From: Rhodanobacteraceae bacterium
GTDB taxonomy: Bacteria; Pseudomonadota; Gammaproteobacteria; Xanthomonadales; SZUA-5
Direction: 5' to 3'
NCBI GenBank assembly: GCA_024234055.1
Contig: JACKOW010000022.1
Coordinates: 1-24,182 of the forward strand
Length of the DNA: 24,182 bases
The notes below the pieces were generated by a model. The model saw only the letters and a program-made list of their open reading frames with translations. It had not been told where the DNA came from and did not search any database. Shown here one piece after another: positions 22,701 through 24,182 of the stretch. Within the stretch, counting starts at the first letter, position 1. Each line of letters opens with the position of its first letter. A program made the translations under genes and the position numbers.

Positions 22701-23740
22701 GGAGCGCCAACTTCGACGAGATCCAGGATTTCGAGAACGATATCCGCCTGGCTTTTGGTGGCAGCGGTTTTCTGACCAATCCGCAGTTTGCCGCCACCAG
22801 TGACCCGCTCGGCGCACCAAAGGCTGGTCTGAACGCCGATCTGGATGCGCTGGCGGCCTACGTGGCATCGCTCGGCGCCGAGCATTTGCCGGCCAGTGCC
22901 TGGCGCAATGCCGACGGCAGTGTCAGCGCCCAGGCGCAGGTCGGGCAGGGCGTGTTCGAGACGCTCGGCTGCGCAAGCTGTCACACGCCGCCACGCTATA
23001 CCCGCAGCCCACTGGCCGGGCTGGACCTGGTCAATGTGGGCACACTGCGCGATACCAGCGGCCATCGGCTGGGCGGCGTGCTGCCCGGCATCGATATTCC
23101 GACGCTGCTCGATCTGCCGAACACCGCGCCGTATCTGCACGATGGCTCTGCAGTCACCCTGGAGGCAGTGTTTTCGGCAACAGGGGGCACTGTCGTGCCG
23201 GCTGAAAGCGGCACACCCACACTGGGTGCCTACATCGAAAATCAGTATGTGGACCTGAACTACGATGACACCGTGCGCGGACGAGCCCTGGTCTTTCTCG
23301 GTGATCAGGGCTCGCGCTTGAGTTTCAGCAATGTCGACGGTGGTGTCGGCGGCATCGGCGCCATCGAGCTGCGCTATTCCTCGGCGGCGTCCAGCGTCGA
23401 GCTGCGGGTCAACGGCGTCGCTTACCCGGTGAACCTGGCCAACGTTGGAAATCCGACCTTTGCCCAGGTCAATTGGCGCACGGCGCGCATTGATGGCGTG
23501 GCCTTGCAGGCGGGACCCAACAACAGCGTGGTGATCGAACGCACGGCGCCCTTTGCGCTGGTGGCGCTGGACGAGATGACCATCAGTCGCCCTGACGAAT
23601 TGAATCTGGCCCAGCCGCACCGGGCTGTGCTCGCCCTGTCTGCGAACGATCGCGAGGCTTTGATGCGCTTTCTGCTCGAGCTGGAATCGTCTGCGGTACC
23701 CATGCTGGATGCGATATTCGGCGATGATTTCGAAGGCTGA
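19703..23740 (+). CDS. Secreted multidomain dihaem cytochrome with propellers, Ig/PKD and inserted CBM-like domain
   Basis: A 1345-aa exported protein starting with signal peptide MFRSLAIALVAACALLGAPQ, cleaved probably after LDA. Order of domains: LVIVD-type repeats (about 40-360, for example VASYDISDPMQPVLLDVL and FRLVDITDPTDLAFIGDY); a Big_5-like Ig domain (about 370-472, ending KDAAGNGIEGLRFVFSTG); a PKD domain (about 480-570, with VAAHDPEGQALEYRFDAGDG); a YVTN-type propeller (about 583-912). A dihaem cytochrome-peroxidase-like region follows, with CASCH at 958-962, RGRAGMGHGKVHWSANFDE, a second CASCH at 1090-1094, then PTLLDLPNTAPYLHDGSA (H1146). A carbohydrate-binding-like jelly-roll segment (about 1175-1300) interrupts before the closing HRAVLALSANDREALMRFLL (from 1306). 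The tail is LDAIFGDDFEG. Probable periplasmic, surface or secreted redox protein; substrate unknown. I chose the ATG at 19703 because the signal peptide follows it; an ATG at 19643 is in frame. Confidence 0.9.
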   Translation: MFRSLAIALVAACALLGAPQLDAQVLPPVVPGFANVPQTPGTLLSPLMAPNQGRTSILAYHNGILYSVPESPDSLAGSDLQVRSWSLTDPSSPQETAQLGITRQPINAHGYYQRNADLVLGDTFNGLSWTFRAGAPGVNQRMAFPGFQCAGERGCLFYPHFVTPTLWSYGPLDGTVSLQRLGQTLASWNLLSETGVVGHPFIIGNRLYFASDMTRTGVASYDISDPMQPVLLDVLTAGGPGGYWPEIFGLDDRLYLVFPYRTNGNGFRLVDITDPTDLAFIGDYPLPGAEAMYAQFQDEYAFIGDHKIDLRTRQSVLYLDGAHRPRPGGGVGVDTSQFALPLGNLLITGGSGEHQGMAVWAHQAEPDTRGPSVGFHVPTDGQTGYPLEAPITLLIHETLESKTIVPSVSLIVRPLSGAALAGQVTFSFDDVLTFTPDAPLTPNTTYEVLVVAGGIKDAAGNGIEGLRFVFSTGAHVTADEAPVIDAFNAAGSPALVGASIEFTVAAHDPEGQALEYRFDAGDGSPRSDWTTQTLYPHGYAAPGHFRAIIQSRDPGGRLASASRTVTVLSAFPAPAPASAAPLACLDDGSVAVVNPDNDSVARIASDGSNVLAERQNVCADPRSVSAVGADRLWVSCHDDDRIVILRRSDLLPQGEIVLSHGSRPHDLVATANGAQVYVSAYGRGELLRFNANTLAPSGTLALGPGSRALALGADGNRIYVSRFLSPRDHAEIWEVDTGTLTLQRTLRLPKFGGMANRDSTASGRGVANFLSDLAVSPGGQSLWLAATKPNVERGTLIGPDLDTDNTQRTVVAEISLGSGQLLRAIDVDNSDSAHALAFSPLGDYLYVALQGNDQLAVYDLLEQQTAQASGALRARLSTGGAPQGVCVSGNAVWSQNLLGRSVNRFDASQLYAAGEPLLPGVERNSASVELLPAQVLAGKRIFYRASDPRMSSEGYLSCASCHLDGDQDGRIWDFSGRGEGLRNTISLRGRAGMGHGKVHWSANFDEIQDFENDIRLAFGGSGFLTNPQFAATSDPLGAPKAGLNADLDALAAYVASLGAEHLPASAWRNADGSVSAQAQVGQGVFETLGCASCHTPPRYTRSPLAGLDLVNVGTLRDTSGHRLGGVLPGIDIPTLLDLPNTAPYLHDGSAVTLEAVFSATGGTVVPAESGTPTLGAYIENQYVDLNYDDTVRGRALVFLGDQGSRLSFSNVDGGVGGIGAIELRYSSAASSVELRVNGVAYPVNLANVGNPTFAQVNWRTARIDGVALQAGPNNSVVIERTAPFALVALDEMTISRPDELNLAQPHRAVLALSANDREALMRFLLELESSAVPMLDAIFGDDFEG

Positions 23741-23841
23741 GGTGAGAGACCGTCACCTGGCCCGCGATGCGGGCAACCTGACCCACAGGATCTGCGCAGT
23801 CCGTCAGCGATTGTGTGTGGCGGCCTGCACGGCCACAATCG
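23740..23841. other. Hairpins between the multidomain cytochrome and kinase genes
   Basis: Three short inverted repeats lie in this 125-bp gap: AGGTGA/TCACCT (23740-23745 and 23753-23758), CCCGC-GAT-GCGGG (23761-23773), and CGATTGTG/CACAATCG (23808-23815 and 23834-23841). The first two may weakly terminate the upstream gene, although no T-tract follows. The last arm of the third overlaps a GGAGG (23841-23845) upstream of the kinase gene. Confidence 0.45.
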
Positions 23842-23865
23842 GAGGCAGTGCCCGGTGGCAGACCG

Positions 23866-24182
23866 ATGATGGCGCGTGACTTTGATGTCGCTGAACTGGA
23901 TACGCATCTGGAGCGGCTGCTGGATCTGACCTTGTCCGAGCGGGAGCTGATCCTGATCGAGATGGAGCGCACGGAGCCCGATCTGGCAGCCGTGTTGCGC
24001 AAGGTGCTGCGCATCGCGGCCGATGCACATTCCATGGAGCTGCGCGCGGTGGGGGAGTCGCTTCGTCTGGTCAGCGAGGATGCGCCGCAGCCGCAGATCC
24101 AGGGCTACCGGCTGCTCGAAGAAATCGGCCGCGGCGGCATGGCCGCGGTCTACTCGGCGGTGCGCGATGTGCACGGCATCGA
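23866..24182 (+). CDS. Serine/threonine protein kinase, N-terminal part only
   Basis: The first 105 residues of a bacterial Hanks-type kinase, cut by the window end. A helical N-terminal region of about 75 residues (ELDTHLERLLDLTLSERELI and on) resembles the DUF-like front of Lysobacterales and planctomycete kinases encoded near ECF sigma factors. The kinase domain opens with QGYRLLEEIGRGGMAAVYSAV; the glycine-rich ATP loop GRGGMAAVY is at 88-96. The catalytic loop and any transmembrane or TPR part lie beyond the window. Start: ATG at 23866 (or 23869), with GGTGG about 7 bases upstream; a GTG at 23848 lies just after GGAGG and cannot be excluded. Its partner substrate is unknown. Confidence 0.88.
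   Translation, partial: MMARDFDVAELDTHLERLLDLTLSERELILIEMERTEPDLAAVLRKVLRIAADAHSMELRAVGESLRLVSEDAPQPQIQGYRLLEEIGRGGMAAVYSAVRDVHGI

Noticed and set aside
21302..23620. 772-codon minus-strand frame opposite the multidomain cytochrome gene
   Set aside because: It lies antisense to the CASCH motifs and propeller; the translation has no domain and typical shadow composition.

Overview
The window is high-GC DNA with strong G/C bias at third codon positions. It looks like a gammaproteobacterium of the Lysobacterales (Xanthomonadales), probably close to Rhodanobacteraceae. The pointers are the gammaproteobacterial xseA, dispersed GTAGGAGCGACC-type palindromic repeats, several large secreted beta-rich proteins, a FixL-free kinase with an N-terminal helical region, and a shared C-terminal tail (D-x-hydrophobic-F-x-D-G/D-F-E) that I remember from secreted proteins of that order. 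This assignment is an inference; no rRNA or other marker gene lies in the window.

Left part (1-4.0 kb, mostly minus strand): xseA (exonuclease VII large subunit), then a 600-bp repeat-rich gap. Next is a compact minus-strand operon, read from right to left: a 79-aa acidic protein, an exported monohaem c-type cytochrome-like protein (4-bp ATGA overlap), and a VAT-1/quinone-oxidoreductase-like MDR enzyme (8-bp gap). Divergent from it (4.08-6.81 kb, plus) is a pair, a UbiA-family polyprenyl-phosphate phosphoribosyltransferase-like enzyme and a large polytopic membrane protein. They may make and use a lipid-linked sugar in the inner membrane.

Middle (6.8-12.7 kb): a complete P2-type cation ATPase gene (minus) has an unusual repeat locus on each side. 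Each locus has short tandem repeats (7- or 8-mers related to CCCCGTG/CTCGTGCC) in inverted orientation around a palindromic core. A third, weaker locus of the same design follows xseA. To the right is an 810-aa MacB/ADOP-type ABC permease with two MacB-PCD/FtsX halves and no ATPase partner in view.

Right part (12.8-24.2 kb, mostly plus): three large secreted proteins. They are a 571-aa repeat protein, a 1233-aa triple-module parallel-beta-helix protein with CSLREA-type motifs, and a 1345-aa protein combining propellers, Ig/PKD domains and a dihaem cytochrome. All three end in the same roughly 10-residue tail. Between the second and third are a 33-bp-period direct repeat array, a group 1 truncated haemoglobin and a two-ribbon TFIIB-type zinc protein. 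The window ends inside the start of a serine/threonine protein kinase.

The most interesting items are the shared C-terminal tail (candidate sorting signal), the carbohydrate-binding-like domain apparently inserted into the dihaem cytochrome, and the tandem-repeat-bracketed palindromic loci. No CRISPR array, tRNA, rRNA or transposase was seen.
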